Below are positions 44,090-51,933 of a stretch of DNA of 64,000 nt, piece by piece (the first letter of the stretch is position 1; each line of letters starts with the position of its first letter). The notes under the pieces are model-generated. The model saw only the letters and a list, made by a program, of their open reading frames with translations, made no database searches and had not been told where the DNA came from. The position numbers and the translations under genes were made by a program. Source of the stretch: Chromohalobacter sp. 11-W (GTDB taxonomy: Bacteria; Pseudomonadota; Gammaproteobacteria; Pseudomonadales; Halomonadaceae). The DNA lies in assembly GCF_029889905.1 (NCBI RefSeq), contig NZ_JARANZ010000004.1, positions 1 to 64,000 on the forward strand. The letters run 5' to 3'.

Positions 44090-44416
44090 ATGATGAAGGG
44101 CGGAATGGGCAACATGATGAAACAGGCCCAGGAAATGCAGGAAAAGATGCAGAAGGTCCAGGAGGAAATCGCCGAGACCGAAGTCACGGGCGAGGCCGGG
44201 GCCGGCATGATCAAGGTCACCATGAACGGTCGTCACGACGTGAGTGACGTGAATATCGATCCCTCGGTGATGGAAGAAGACAAGGAATTGCTCGAAGACT
44301 TGCTGGCCGCCACCGTCAACGACGCGGTGCGCAAGGTCGAGACGACATCCAAGGAGCGTATGGAAGAAGTCACCGCAGGGATGAACCTGCCGGCGGACTT
44401 CAAGATGCCGTTCTAA
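44090..44416 (+). CDS. ybaB: YbaB/EbfC nucleoid-associated protein
   Basis: A 108-residue protein: [20 protein letters not shown] (long amphipathic helix), then [20 protein letters not shown] (beta hairpin) and a C-terminal helix. It forms a tweezer-like dimer that binds DNA and is nearly always encoded between dnaX and recR, as here. Start ATG follows GAGGATACGACC. Three bases separate its stop from recR. Confidence 0.95.
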   Translation: MMKGGMGNMMKQAQEMQEKMQKVQEEIAETEVTGEAGAGMIKVTMNGRHDVSDVNIDPSVMEEDKELLEDLLAATVNDAVRKVETTSKERMEEVTAGMNLPADFKMPF

Positions 44417-44419
44417 GCG

Positions 44420-45031
44420 ATGGCGTTTTCTCCCCTCGTCGATCAACTGCTGGAGACGCTGCGTGTGTTGCCGGGCGTGGGCCCCAAGACCGCGCAGCGC
44501 ATGGCCCTGCATCTGCTTGAGCGCGACCGCGATGGCGGCCGTCGGCTTGTCGCCTCATTGGGCGAAGCCTTGGAGCAGGTTGGCTATTGTCAGCGCTGCC
44601 GCACGCTAACAGAGACGCCGCTATGCACCATTTGCGAGGATGCACGGCGCGATGAAGGGCTGCTGTGCGTCGTCGAGTCGCCGGCCGATATGCTGGCGAT
44701 CGAGCAGGCTGGCGGCTATCGCGGCCATTATTTCGTGCTCCACGGCCATTTGTCGCCGCTGGATGGCATCGGTCCCGAGGACATTGGGCTCGATCAGCTC
44801 GATGAGCGGCTCGCGAACGGTGCTATCGAGGAACTGATTCTGGCCACCAATCCCACCGTGGAAGGCGAGGCCACCGCGCACTACATTGCCGAACAACTGC
44901 GCGGCACTGGCGTGCGTCTATCGCGTCTGGCGTACGGTGTGCCCATGGGTGGCGAGCTGGAATACGTGGATGGCGGCACGCTGAGTCGTGCCTTCAATGG
45001 CCGTTTGCCGTTCGCGCAAGAGTCGAGCTGA
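44420..45031 (+). CDS. recR: Recombination mediator RecR
   Basis: A 203-residue protein. An N-terminal helix-hairpin-helix ([19 protein letters not shown]) is followed by the zinc finger [16 protein letters not shown], then a Toprim domain with [12 protein letters not shown], and a Walker-B-like C-terminus ([18 protein letters not shown]). It works with RecF/RecO to load RecA at single-strand gaps. All structural cysteines are present and the length is normal. Third gene of the dnaX cluster. Confidence 0.96.
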   Translation: MAFSPLVDQLLETLRVLPGVGPKTAQRMALHLLERDRDGGRRLVASLGEALEQVGYCQRCRTLTETPLCTICEDARRDEGLLCVVESPADMLAIEQAGGYRGHYFVLHGHLSPLDGIGPEDIGLDQLDERLANGAIEELILATNPTVEGEATAHYIAEQLRGTGVRLSRLAYGVPMGGELEYVDGGTLSRAFNGRLPFAQESS

Positions 45032-45059
45032 CCCTCATTATCGTCAACAAGGATACGGG

Positions 45060-46187
45060 ATGCCCCCGAGTTTCGAGATTCGCTGGGTGGAAACGCCCAC
45101 CGCGCTGGCTGAGGCGTGCGAGACGCTGGCCGACGCCGATTGGTTGGCGGTGGACACAGAATTTCACCGCGAGTCGACGTTCTTTCCCATCGCAGCGCTG
45201 GTGCAGCTCTACGCCGGCGGCGATGAGGCCTTCCTGATCGATCCGCAAGTCGTCGCGGCCGATAGTGCGCTGCAGGCGCTCTTGGGGGCCGACGGACCGC
45301 TCAAGTTGCTACATGCCAGCGGCGAAGACCTCGAAGTGCTGGAGAGCTGGGCCGATGTCGCCGTCGCGCCAATCGCCGATACGCAGGTGGCACAAAGCCT
45401 GCTGAGTACTCAGGCATCGCTGGGTTATCAACGCTTGGTCGAGCAGTGGACCGGCGACGTGTTGCCCAAGGAAGAAACGCGCTCGGATTGGCTACAGCGT
45501 CCGTTGTCCGACTCACAGCTACGCTATGCCGCGCTGGACGTGGTCTATCTGCCGCTTGTCTGGCAGGCGCAGCGCGACGCGCTGGTGCAACAGGGGCGCC
45601 TGACTTGGCTGGAAGAAGAATGCGCACGCCTGTGCGAGGCCAATCGTCGCAACCGCGATGCCGATGAACAGTGGTATCGTCGTCATCGCCAGTTATGGCG
45701 TCTTGAGCCGCGTCAGCTGGCGCTTTATCAGGCGCTCACGCGGTGGCGCGAAGGCGAGGTGCGCCGTCGCGATCTGCCACGAGGCTGGCTGGCGAGTGAC
45801 AAGGTGCTGTTCGCGATCGCGGTGGAAATGCCGCACAACCGTTATCAGCTCTCGAACATCGAAGGCGTCAGGCCCAAGCTGATCAAACATGACGGCGATA
45901 CGTTGCTGGCGATGGTACAAGCAGCCGTTCACCTCGATGACGAGGCATTGCCGGCACCGCTTCCACCCCCGCATTCAGCGGCGTTCAAGACGCGGCTCAA
46001 GGCGCTCAAGACTGTCGTCAACCGCGAGGCTGAACGCCTGGACATCGCCCCTGAGGTGCTGGCCAATCGTCGCGATCTCGAAGCCCTGGTGATGGCGGAT
46101 CTGGACGGCGTGCCGTTGTCATTACCCCAGGGCTGGCGCGGCACCTTGCTGGCCGAGGCGTTCACCCAGGCACTGGCCGATCACTGA
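45060..46187 (+). CDS. rnd: Ribonuclease D
   Basis: A 375-residue 3'-5' exoribonuclease. DEDD-family motifs are clear: ExoI AVDTEFHRESTFFP, ExoII ADTQVAQSLLSTQ and ExoIII LRYAALDVVYLPLVW (the DEDDy tyrosine). An HRDC domain follows at ~210-290. It trims tRNA and other small RNA 3' ends. ATG at 45060 is preceded by AAGGATACGGG. It follows recR by 28 bases and leads into ycgL, the conserved neighbour. Confidence 0.93.
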   Translation: MPPSFEIRWVETPTALAEACETLADADWLAVDTEFHRESTFFPIAALVQLYAGGDEAFLIDPQVVAADSALQALLGADGPLKLLHASGEDLEVLESWADVAVAPIADTQVAQSLLSTQASLGYQRLVEQWTGDVLPKEETRSDWLQRPLSDSQLRYAALDVVYLPLVWQAQRDALVQQGRLTWLEEECARLCEANRRNRDADEQWYRRHRQLWRLEPRQLALYQALTRWREGEVRRRDLPRGWLASDKVLFAIAVEMPHNRYQLSNIEGVRPKLIKHDGDTLLAMVQAAVHLDDEALPAPLPPPHSAAFKTRLKALKTVVNREAERLDIAPEVLANRRDLEALVMADLDGVPLSLPQGWRGTLLAEAFTQALADH

Positions 46188-46199
46188 GAGGCGAAGACG

Positions 46200-46490
46200 A
46201 TGTCCAAACGACTCTGTGAAATCTTCAAGAGCCCGCGTCGCGACGAGATGTATCTATACGTGGATCGCGCACGAGGGCTGACGGATGTGCCCGAAGCCCT
46301 GCTCGAGCGGTTCGGCAAACCGGTATCGGTGACCGTGATGATGCTCAGCGAAGACAAGACGCTGGCGCGGGCGAAGGCCGGGGACGTGTTGGCCGCCATC
46401 GAGACACAAGGCTTTTATCTGCAGATGCCGCCGGCGCGCGAGGCCTACATGCTGGATTCATACAAGGCACCCACCGAGGCGCGGTACTGA
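46200..46490 (+). CDS. ycgL: YcgL-domain protein (UPF0745)
   Basis: A 96-residue protein with the YcgL pattern: CEIFKSPRRDEMYLYVDRAR, VPEALLERFGKPVSVTVMML, and the conserved GFYLQMPPAREAYMLD near the end. Structure of the family is known (alpha/beta fold) but not its biochemical role. It lies 12 bases after rnd and three bases before ycgN, a conserved operon order in gammaproteobacteria. Confidence 0.9.
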   Translation: MSKRLCEIFKSPRRDEMYLYVDRARGLTDVPEALLERFGKPVSVTVMMLSEDKTLARAKAGDVLAAIETQGFYLQMPPAREAYMLDSYKAPTEARY

Positions 46491-46493
46491 CCC

Positions 46494-46940
46494 ATGCGTG
46501 AACGTTTCTGGGAGCGCTTTTCCCTGCAAGAACTCGACGATGAAGAGTGGGAAGCGCTTTGTGATGGGTGCGGTCTGTGCTGCCTGCTCAAGCTCGAAGA
46601 CGAAGAGAGTGGCGATGTTGCCACGCTCAACGTGGCCTGCCAGTTGCTGGATATCGATACTTGCCGTTGCAGCGATTACGAAAACCGCTTCGAGCACGTG
46701 CCGGGATGCACCAAGTTGACCCGCGACAACTTGGCGGCGTTTCACTGGCTGCCGGTATCATGTGCCTATCGTCGATTGGCCGAGGGGCGCAAGCTCGCGG
46801 CCTGGCATCCGCTGATCGCGGGCGATGCGCGGCGCATGCATCGCAAGCAGAAGAGCGTGCGCCACTTCGCGGTGAGTGAGTGTGAGGTGGCCGATGAGGC
46901 GCTCGAGGATCACATCATCGACATCATTCCATGCCAGTGA
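46494..46940 (+). CDS. ycgN: YcgN/UPF0260 cysteine-cluster protein
   Basis: A 148-residue protein with the cysteine cluster CDGCGLCCLLK near residue 25 and later cysteines in ACQLLDIDTCRCSDYENRF and VPGCTKL, the UPF0260/YkgJ pattern thought to coordinate an iron-sulfur cluster or zinc. Function is unknown. Last gene of the run dnaX to ycgN, ending 31 bases before a strong hairpin. Confidence 0.92.
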   Translation: MRERFWERFSLQELDDEEWEALCDGCGLCCLLKLEDEESGDVATLNVACQLLDIDTCRCSDYENRFEHVPGCTKLTRDNLAAFHWLPVSCAYRRLAEGRKLAAWHPLIAGDARRMHRKQKSVRHFAVSECEVADEALEDHIIDIIPCQ

Positions 46941-46971
46941 CGTGTTCGGTGGCATGGCGTAGTGATTGATA

Positions 46972-47002
46972 CGAAGAAGGCCCCAGCACGGGGCCTTCTT
47001 CG
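46972..47002. terminator. Hairpin terminator between ycgN and ptrB (convergent)
   Basis: CGAAGAAGGCCCC (46972-46984) pairs perfectly with GGGGCCTTCTTCG (46990-47002), loop AGCAC: a 13-bp stem serving the two converging genes. The right arm is repeated once more in tandem (see the repeat entry), so an alternative longer-range pairing with 47007-47019 is also possible. No long T run follows. Confidence 0.75.
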
Positions 47003-47023
47003 TTACGGGGCCTTCTTCGTTAC
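46990..47023. repeat. Perfect tandem duplication of 17 bp at the ptrB 3' end
   Basis: The unit GGGGCCTTCTTCGTTAC occurs at 46990-47006 and again at 47007-47023. The first copy forms the right arm of the terminator; the second runs into the ptrB stop codon (47020-47022). A simple slippage or recombination duplication of a terminator arm. Confidence 0.9.
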
Positions 47024-49140
47024 GGGGCATCACTCGCTGGGTCAGCGCGCATTTCGTTGTCGGCGAGGCCCAGGGCCCAAAGCAGAAAGGCATCCTGGCG
47101 GGCGTTGTCGTGCCAGGCCTTGAAGCGCCCCGAGGCACCACCATGCCCGGCGGCCATGTCAGTGCGCAGGAGGATGGGGCGTTCACCCGCCGGGTGGCGC
47201 TGCTCGGCGGGCAGTTGTGAGACGATCTCGGTCAGGCGCGCGTAAAGCTTGGCCGGTTCCCAGTAAGGCACGCGCGAGTCATGCCAACTGCCTTGCAGGA
47301 ACAGCGCGGGGTAGGGCTGCGAGACGAGGTTGTCGAGGGGCGAATAGTCGCGTATGCGGCGTTTCGCTTCGGGCTCATTGGGGTTGCCCCATTCGCTGTA
47401 TTCCGCGGTCGTCAGCGGCAGGTCGGGATTTTCCATGGTGCGCAGCACATCGACGAATGGCACGTCGAGCACGGCGGCACAGAACGCGTCCGGTTCGAGA
47501 TTGAGACTGGCACCCACCAGCAGCCCACCGGCACTGGCGCCATAGGCGGCGATGCGATGGGTATCTGCTACACCATTTGCCACCAGGGCATGACGCGCCG
47601 CGAGAAAGTCGCGGAAGCTGTTTTCCTTGTGCGCCAGCTTGCCGGCCAGGTACCAGGGTTCGCCCCGGTCGCCGCCACCGCGTACATGGGCGACGGCGAA
47701 CGCCACACCCCGCGACAGCAGTTCGAGCCGCGCCACGGAAAACCACGGATCGAGCACTTCCCCGTAAGCGCCATAGCCATAGAGCAAGGTCGGCAGTGGC
47801 CCTTGCTCGATAAGATCGCCCCGCGCCACGACGGAGACCGGGATGCGTTCGCCGTCGTGGGCTTCGGCCCACAGGCGGCGGCATACCAGTTGCTCGGGGG
47901 CAAGATCGCCGTGCACGGGCTGGGCCTTGAGCAGGCGGCGCGCGTCGGTATCGAGATCGTGCTCGATCCAGCGCGGCGGCAGCGTGAACGATTCCTCGTG
48001 CAGACGCAGGCGGCGGGTGTCGAAGTCGGGTGTATCGCCCAGTATCAGGCTGCAGGGCGCTTCGGGCAGTGGCAGGCGACGCTTGATCGGCGTATCCGCG
48101 TCGAGCGTGACCACGCTGAGATGCACCTGGGCCTCGCGGTGGTCGCGTTCGGTGATGACGAGCCCCCAGGCAAAGGCATCGACGCCTTCCAGCGTCAGGT
48201 GCTCCTGGTGGTCGAGCAGCGGTGTCCAGTCACCCGGCGTGGACTCGGCCGCGATATCGAGCCGGAAGTGCGGTGCGTCCTGGTTATGCAGGATGTAAAA
48301 GTGACCGGGGCGATGTTCGAGGCCGTATTCGACGCCCTTGACGCGTTCGCGTACGCAGCGCGGCGGCGTATCGGGCGCTGTCGCGGGGATCAGGTGGCAC
48401 TCCGAGGTGTCCTTGGAGGCGGTTTCCAGCACCAGCCAGGCGCGTGAGCGGGTCTTGCCGAGTCCCACCCAGAATTCGGCGTCCGTTTCACGGAACAGAC
48501 ACGCGCTTTCCCCGCTTTCGATATCCAGCCGCCAGATGCTGTCTGGGCGCTGCGTGTCGTCGTAACGCGTGAACAACAGGCTGCGGTTGTCCTCCGCGCA
48601 ACATAGCTCGGGGCCGATGTCGGTCAGCAGACATCGGGGTTCGCCGCCGGGCAGAGCACGCAGGAAGAGGTCGAAATTCTCGTCGCCGCTGGTGTCCTCG
48701 GTCCACGCTAGCCAGCTTTCATCGGGGGCGATGGCCATGTCGGCGACTTCCATGAAGTCTTGATGCAGGGCGCGGGCCTGGACATCGAGCACGCATTCAC
48801 GCCGTGACGCGTCGTGGTTGGGGTGGCGCCACCATACCGGATAGTCAGCGTCGTGGGCTGTCTCGCTCCAGTAGGTATGGTGATCGAGCGGCGTGCGCAG
48901 GCCATCGACGGCCAGTTCACGACGCGCCAGGTGGCCGGCGTAGAGCGACTCGACGAGCGGCTCGAGGGGCGCGAAGCAGGCAGTGGACTCTGCGTTGGCT
49001 TGCTCGAGAAAGCTCTCCACCTCGGGGTCGTCGCGATTCTCCAGCCAACGCCAGTGAGGATCGTCCTTGCGTTTGAAGCGTGCGACCGGCGAGAGTTGGG
49101 TCGCGTCGTGGAGCGCAAGGATGTGCGGCTGTGCTTTCAT
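47020..49140 (-). CDS. ptrB: Oligopeptidase B (S9A serine peptidase)
   Basis: A 706-residue cytosolic peptidase. Residues ~75-400 form the beta-propeller that limits substrate size; the C-terminal alpha/beta hydrolase carries the catalytic Ser536 in GASAGG, Asp621 in SWHDSRV and His666 in AAGHGG. LYGYGAYGEVLDPWFSVARL and RGGGDRGEPWY are family hallmarks. It cleaves short peptides, in this family after Arg/Lys. The length is slightly above the E. coli enzyme. Monocistronic, convergent with ycgN, divergent from the small membrane protein at 49189. Confidence 0.93.
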   Translation of the reverse strand: MKAQPHILALHDATQLSPVARFKRKDDPHWRWLENRDDPEVESFLEQANAESTACFAPLEPLVESLYAGHLARRELAVDGLRTPLDHHTYWSETAHDADYPVWWRHPNHDASRRECVLDVQARALHQDFMEVADMAIAPDESWLAWTEDTSGDENFDLFLRALPGGEPRCLLTDIGPELCCAEDNRSLLFTRYDDTQRPDSIWRLDIESGESACLFRETDAEFWVGLGKTRSRAWLVLETASKDTSECHLIPATAPDTPPRCVRERVKGVEYGLEHRPGHFYILHNQDAPHFRLDIAAESTPGDWTPLLDHQEHLTLEGVDAFAWGLVITERDHREAQVHLSVVTLDADTPIKRRLPLPEAPCSLILGDTPDFDTRRLRLHEESFTLPPRWIEHDLDTDARRLLKAQPVHGDLAPEQLVCRRLWAEAHDGERIPVSVVARGDLIEQGPLPTLLYGYGAYGEVLDPWFSVARLELLSRGVAFAVAHVRGGGDRGEPWYLAGKLAHKENSFRDFLAARHALVANGVADTHRIAAYGASAGGLLVGASLNLEPDAFCAAVLDVPFVDVLRTMENPDLPLTTAEYSEWGNPNEPEAKRRIRDYSPLDNLVSQPYPALFLQGSWHDSRVPYWEPAKLYARLTEIVSQLPAEQRHPAGERPILLRTDMAAGHGGASGRFKAWHDNARQDAFLLWALGLADNEMRADPASDAP

Positions 49141-49188
49141 GTGCAGCGGTGTACCATGTCGAAGAAAGATCGAACGCGAGAGGACGCG

Positions 49189-49644
49189 ATGCTGATTTCC
49201 GATTCCCTGCCACAGTTGTGGCTGAGTTACTTTGTATTATCGCTGCTGGTACTGGTCACCGGCTACCTCGGGGTGCGCTTTTTGCCCAAGTTACCGCGTT
49301 GGATCGTGACGGGGGCGGTCGCGGGGATGTTATGGGCGGTGGCGCCATTTACCTCGCCTTTGTTGGAGGACGGTGAGCATTATTCCGGTCTCGCGCCGGC
49401 CATCGTCGTCGCTGCGGTGGGCGTGTTGCAGGGCGATGGGGGCCAGCTTGCCGTGTCCACGCCGCTGTTGTTGGTCGGCATGGCGATAGGCGGCGTGCTA
49501 GGTGCGCTGCTGTATATATGGCGCCGGCGGCGCAATAGCGGTGGTGATCACGACGCACCACGCGGTGGTGGCAAGCAGCGTAAGTCGCCCTCCGGAAATG
49601 CGCAGGACGACGACGCTCGGCGTCGTGAGCCAGTGCTCAACTGA
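49189..49644 (+). CDS. Small membrane protein upstream of the VWA gene
   Basis: A 151-residue protein with ATG at 49189 (AGAGGA site upstream). Hydrophobic segments at ~10-28, ~37-55, ~65-85 and ~95-112 are followed by a basic, hydrophilic tail (RRRRNSGGDHDAPRGGGKQR). No family recognised. An ATG 11 codons upstream is also in frame, but without a ribosome site. It is 38 bases before the VWA-domain gene on the same strand; co-expression and joint function at the inner membrane are likely but not shown. Confidence 0.7.
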   Translation: MLISDSLPQLWLSYFVLSLLVLVTGYLGVRFLPKLPRWIVTGAVAGMLWAVAPFTSPLLEDGEHYSGLAPAIVVAAVGVLQGDGGQLAVSTPLLLVGMAIGGVLGALLYIWRRRRNSGGDHDAPRGGGKQRKSPSGNAQDDDARRREPVLN

Positions 49645-49682
49645 CACTCTCTGATATCCGTATTACAAAAGAAGGAAGGGTC

Positions 49683-51497
49683 ATGCGAGCGCTGTTCGCG
49701 TTGCTGTTGTTGTGCGTTGGTGGGGGGCTCTCGCCCCTCGGCTGGGCACAGGACTCCGCCGCATCCCAGACACCGGATGTCCGCATGATTTTCGATGTCT
49801 CGGGGAGCATGAAAGCCAACGATCCCGGCAACCTGAGGGCTTCGGCCCTGCAACTGGCGGCGACCTTGTTGCCCTCGCAGGCGCGTGGTTCGGTGTGGAC
49901 GTTCGGCTCGCAGGTGCGCAACCCCTTGCCCGATGGCAAAGTCGACGCCCAATGGCGGCGACGTGCTCGGTCGCTGGCCCCGCAACTGGTCGATTATCAG
50001 CAGTTCACGGATATCGAAGGAGTGCTGCGTGACGCCACCGATGCGCCGGGCGGTAAACGCCATGTGGTGCTGTTGACCGACGGCATGGTCGATCTGCCGG
50101 GGAGTGGCGAGGAAAAACGCACCCGCGATACGGCGTCGCGCGAGACATTGCTGGCCTCGCTGGCGCCTGAGCTTGCCTCGCGCGATGTGGTGGTACATAC
50201 CATTGCGCTATCGCATAACGTGGATCGCGAGTTGCTCGAGCGGATATCTCAGGTCACAGGTGGCTTGGCGGCGGTGGCCGAAACACCCGAAGCATTGCTG
50301 CGGGCGTTTCTCGATGTGCTCGAGCGCATCGTGCCCAGCGACCAGTTGCCGCTTGAAAAGGGAAGCTTCGATGTCGATGACGAGGTCGAGGGCTTCAATG
50401 CGTTGCTGTTTCACGACGAGGACGCGCCCGAGATCGCCCTGGTGGGCCCCGACGGTGAGCGTTACACGCGTGACGATCACCCCGACGACATGCTCTGGCA
50501 GAGCAACCCGCGTTATGACCTGATTCGCGTGCCCGAGCCACAGGTGGGCGAGTGGCATATCGAAGGGCCGGTGGGGCGCGATAGCCGCGTGAGCATCGAG
50601 TCGCCGCTGCAATTGCGCAGTGACACTCTGCCGCCAACCTTGTACTTGGGCTTCGATGTGCCGATCGATGCCTGGCTGGCCCGCGAGGGCAAGATTCTCA
50701 AAGGCGATACGTTGCCGGAAGACGTGCGCCTCCGGGGAGAGTTGCGCGGGCTCGATGACGAAACGCTGGCTTCCACGTCCTTGCAAGACAGAGGCGATGG
50801 GCACTTCACGGGTACGCTGGCGGCGCCCGAGGAGGCAGGCAATGCCCGCCTGGTGCTCAACGCCGATAGCGACTCATGGCAGCGCGAGCGCGTGCAGGGC
50901 GTCAATGTGGTCACTCCCGTAAGCGCGACGCTGAACGACGATGCCACGCAGGTCACGCTGGAAGCGCAGCATCCGCTCCTGAACGTCGACAACACGCAGA
51001 TATCGGCGAGCCTGTTGGGCGAAACGCTCGACGTGGTGCCCGATGGCGAGCGGACATGGCAGGTCGCGCTGCCGGAGATCGATCCCGAGCAATCGGTGCC
51101 GCTGGATCTTGATGTGTCGGTGACACTCGATGATCGGACCTGGTCCATCGCCTTGCCCGCGCTACGCCTCAACCCCGAGGCGCGTATCGGCGTCTCCGGG
51201 GCCGATGTCGGTGGTGGGCCGCGTGCCGAAGCATTGTCGGACGGCGACACTACCGCCCCCCCAGAGGACGCAAGCGATGCGCGCGAAGAGGGCAATTTGA
51301 CCGCCCTGGCCGGCGCGCTTTGGGACAAGGCCGGCGATGAGTGGCAGGCGCTGCGCCCCCATGTCGAACCCTATGCCAAGCGTCCCACGACCTGGGCTGT
51401 GTTAGCTGCGCTGTTACTAGCGTTGTTGCTCTTGTGGAGGCTGCGTCGTCGCTCCCAGCGGCGTCGTCATCGGCGGCGGCACGAACCGCAGGTATAA
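49683..51497 (+). CDS. Membrane-anchored VWA-domain protein
   Basis: A 604-residue protein with signal peptide 1-22 (cleavage after GWA), then a von Willebrand A domain at ~32-215. The complete MIDAS metal site begins at Asp38, Ser40 and Ser42 (DVSGS), with Thr and Asp in later loops (FTDIEGVL, LLTDGM). Residues ~230-510 look like two or three immunoglobulin-like beta domains. A transmembrane helix near 575-590 (WAVLAALLLALLLLW) is followed by an Arg-rich cytoplasmic tail. The soluble part therefore faces the periplasm. VWA domains usually mediate metal-dependent protein contacts. Partner and function unknown; ancestors of this layout occur in Halomonadaceae/Pseudomonas-type genomes as vWA proteins. 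Confidence 0.82.
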   Translation: MRALFALLLLCVGGGLSPLGWAQDSAASQTPDVRMIFDVSGSMKANDPGNLRASALQLAATLLPSQARGSVWTFGSQVRNPLPDGKVDAQWRRRARSLAPQLVDYQQFTDIEGVLRDATDAPGGKRHVVLLTDGMVDLPGSGEEKRTRDTASRETLLASLAPELASRDVVVHTIALSHNVDRELLERISQVTGGLAAVAETPEALLRAFLDVLERIVPSDQLPLEKGSFDVDDEVEGFNALLFHDEDAPEIALVGPDGERYTRDDHPDDMLWQSNPRYDLIRVPEPQVGEWHIEGPVGRDSRVSIESPLQLRSDTLPPTLYLGFDVPIDAWLAREGKILKGDTLPEDVRLRGELRGLDDETLASTSLQDRGDGHFTGTLAAPEEAGNARLVLNADSDSWQRERVQGVNVVTPVSATLNDDATQVTLEAQHPLLNVDNTQISASLLGETLDVVPDGERTWQVALPEIDPEQSVPLDLDVSVTLDDRTWSIALPALRLNPEARIGVSGADVGGGPRAEALSDGDTTAPPEDASDAREEGNLTALAGALWDKAGDEWQALRPHVEPYAKRPTTWAVLAALLLALLLLWRLRRRSQRRRHRRRHEPQV

Positions 51498-51933
51498 CCC
51501 TCAGCAAGATCCAGAGCCTCGGCATGATTGCTGGGGCTCTTTGTCTTCCGTTCCTTGTGAACCGTTTTTTATGGATATTTGTCGGTGGTCGATATTGAAC
51601 GTTAGTTTCAATCGACTGTTTTAATTCCTGCTGGCCTGTTATAACGGAAACGAAACCGTCAAGGATGTTGTCCGACAGATGTCGAACAACGTTTCATCAC
51701 GCGCGCCGAACCGGCTGGTGTAGTGGCTGGTGTCGCGCTATCTTGCCGAAAGCCTGTGTTTTTTCAGCATGACCCAGGCGCGAGATTCAATAATAAATGT
51801 CGGCGCCCTGAGGGTGTTTACAAATGAGTATTTTGACCGGGCTCGCGTACGAGGCCGATTTTAACGCCGAATTGTCGAGTGCAGCCCTTTTGTAAGCACC
51901 CTCTGAAGTCGACCCGGTCAGCGGAGATATACG
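51498..51933. other. 436-base intergenic region before fadD
   Basis: No coding potential seen. It holds a weak terminator-like hairpin (AGAGCC at 51513-51518 with GGCTCT at 51535-51540) after the VWA gene, an imperfect palindrome (listed separately), and two copies of GGCTGGTGT at 51713-51721 and 51725-51733. A relatively AT-rich patch at 51560-51650 is where a promoter for fadD could lie. Length suggests more regulation than usual for this window. Confidence 0.5.
51667..51690. promoter_or_regulatory. Imperfect palindrome upstream of fadD, possible operator
   Basis: GTTGTCCGACA (51667-51677) and TGTCGAACAAC (51680-51690) are inverted repeats with one mismatch and a two-base centre. It sits about 245 bases before the fadD start. 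The size fits a TetR-type fatty-acid regulator dimer, and GAAC...GTTTC just beyond it (51684-51695) faintly resembles PsrA-type sites. The regulator is not encoded nearby. Confidence 0.35.

Noticed and set aside
47281-48447. 388-codon plus-strand frame opposite ptrB
   Set aside because: ptrB has an intact catalytic triad in the other direction; the antisense frame shows no domain.
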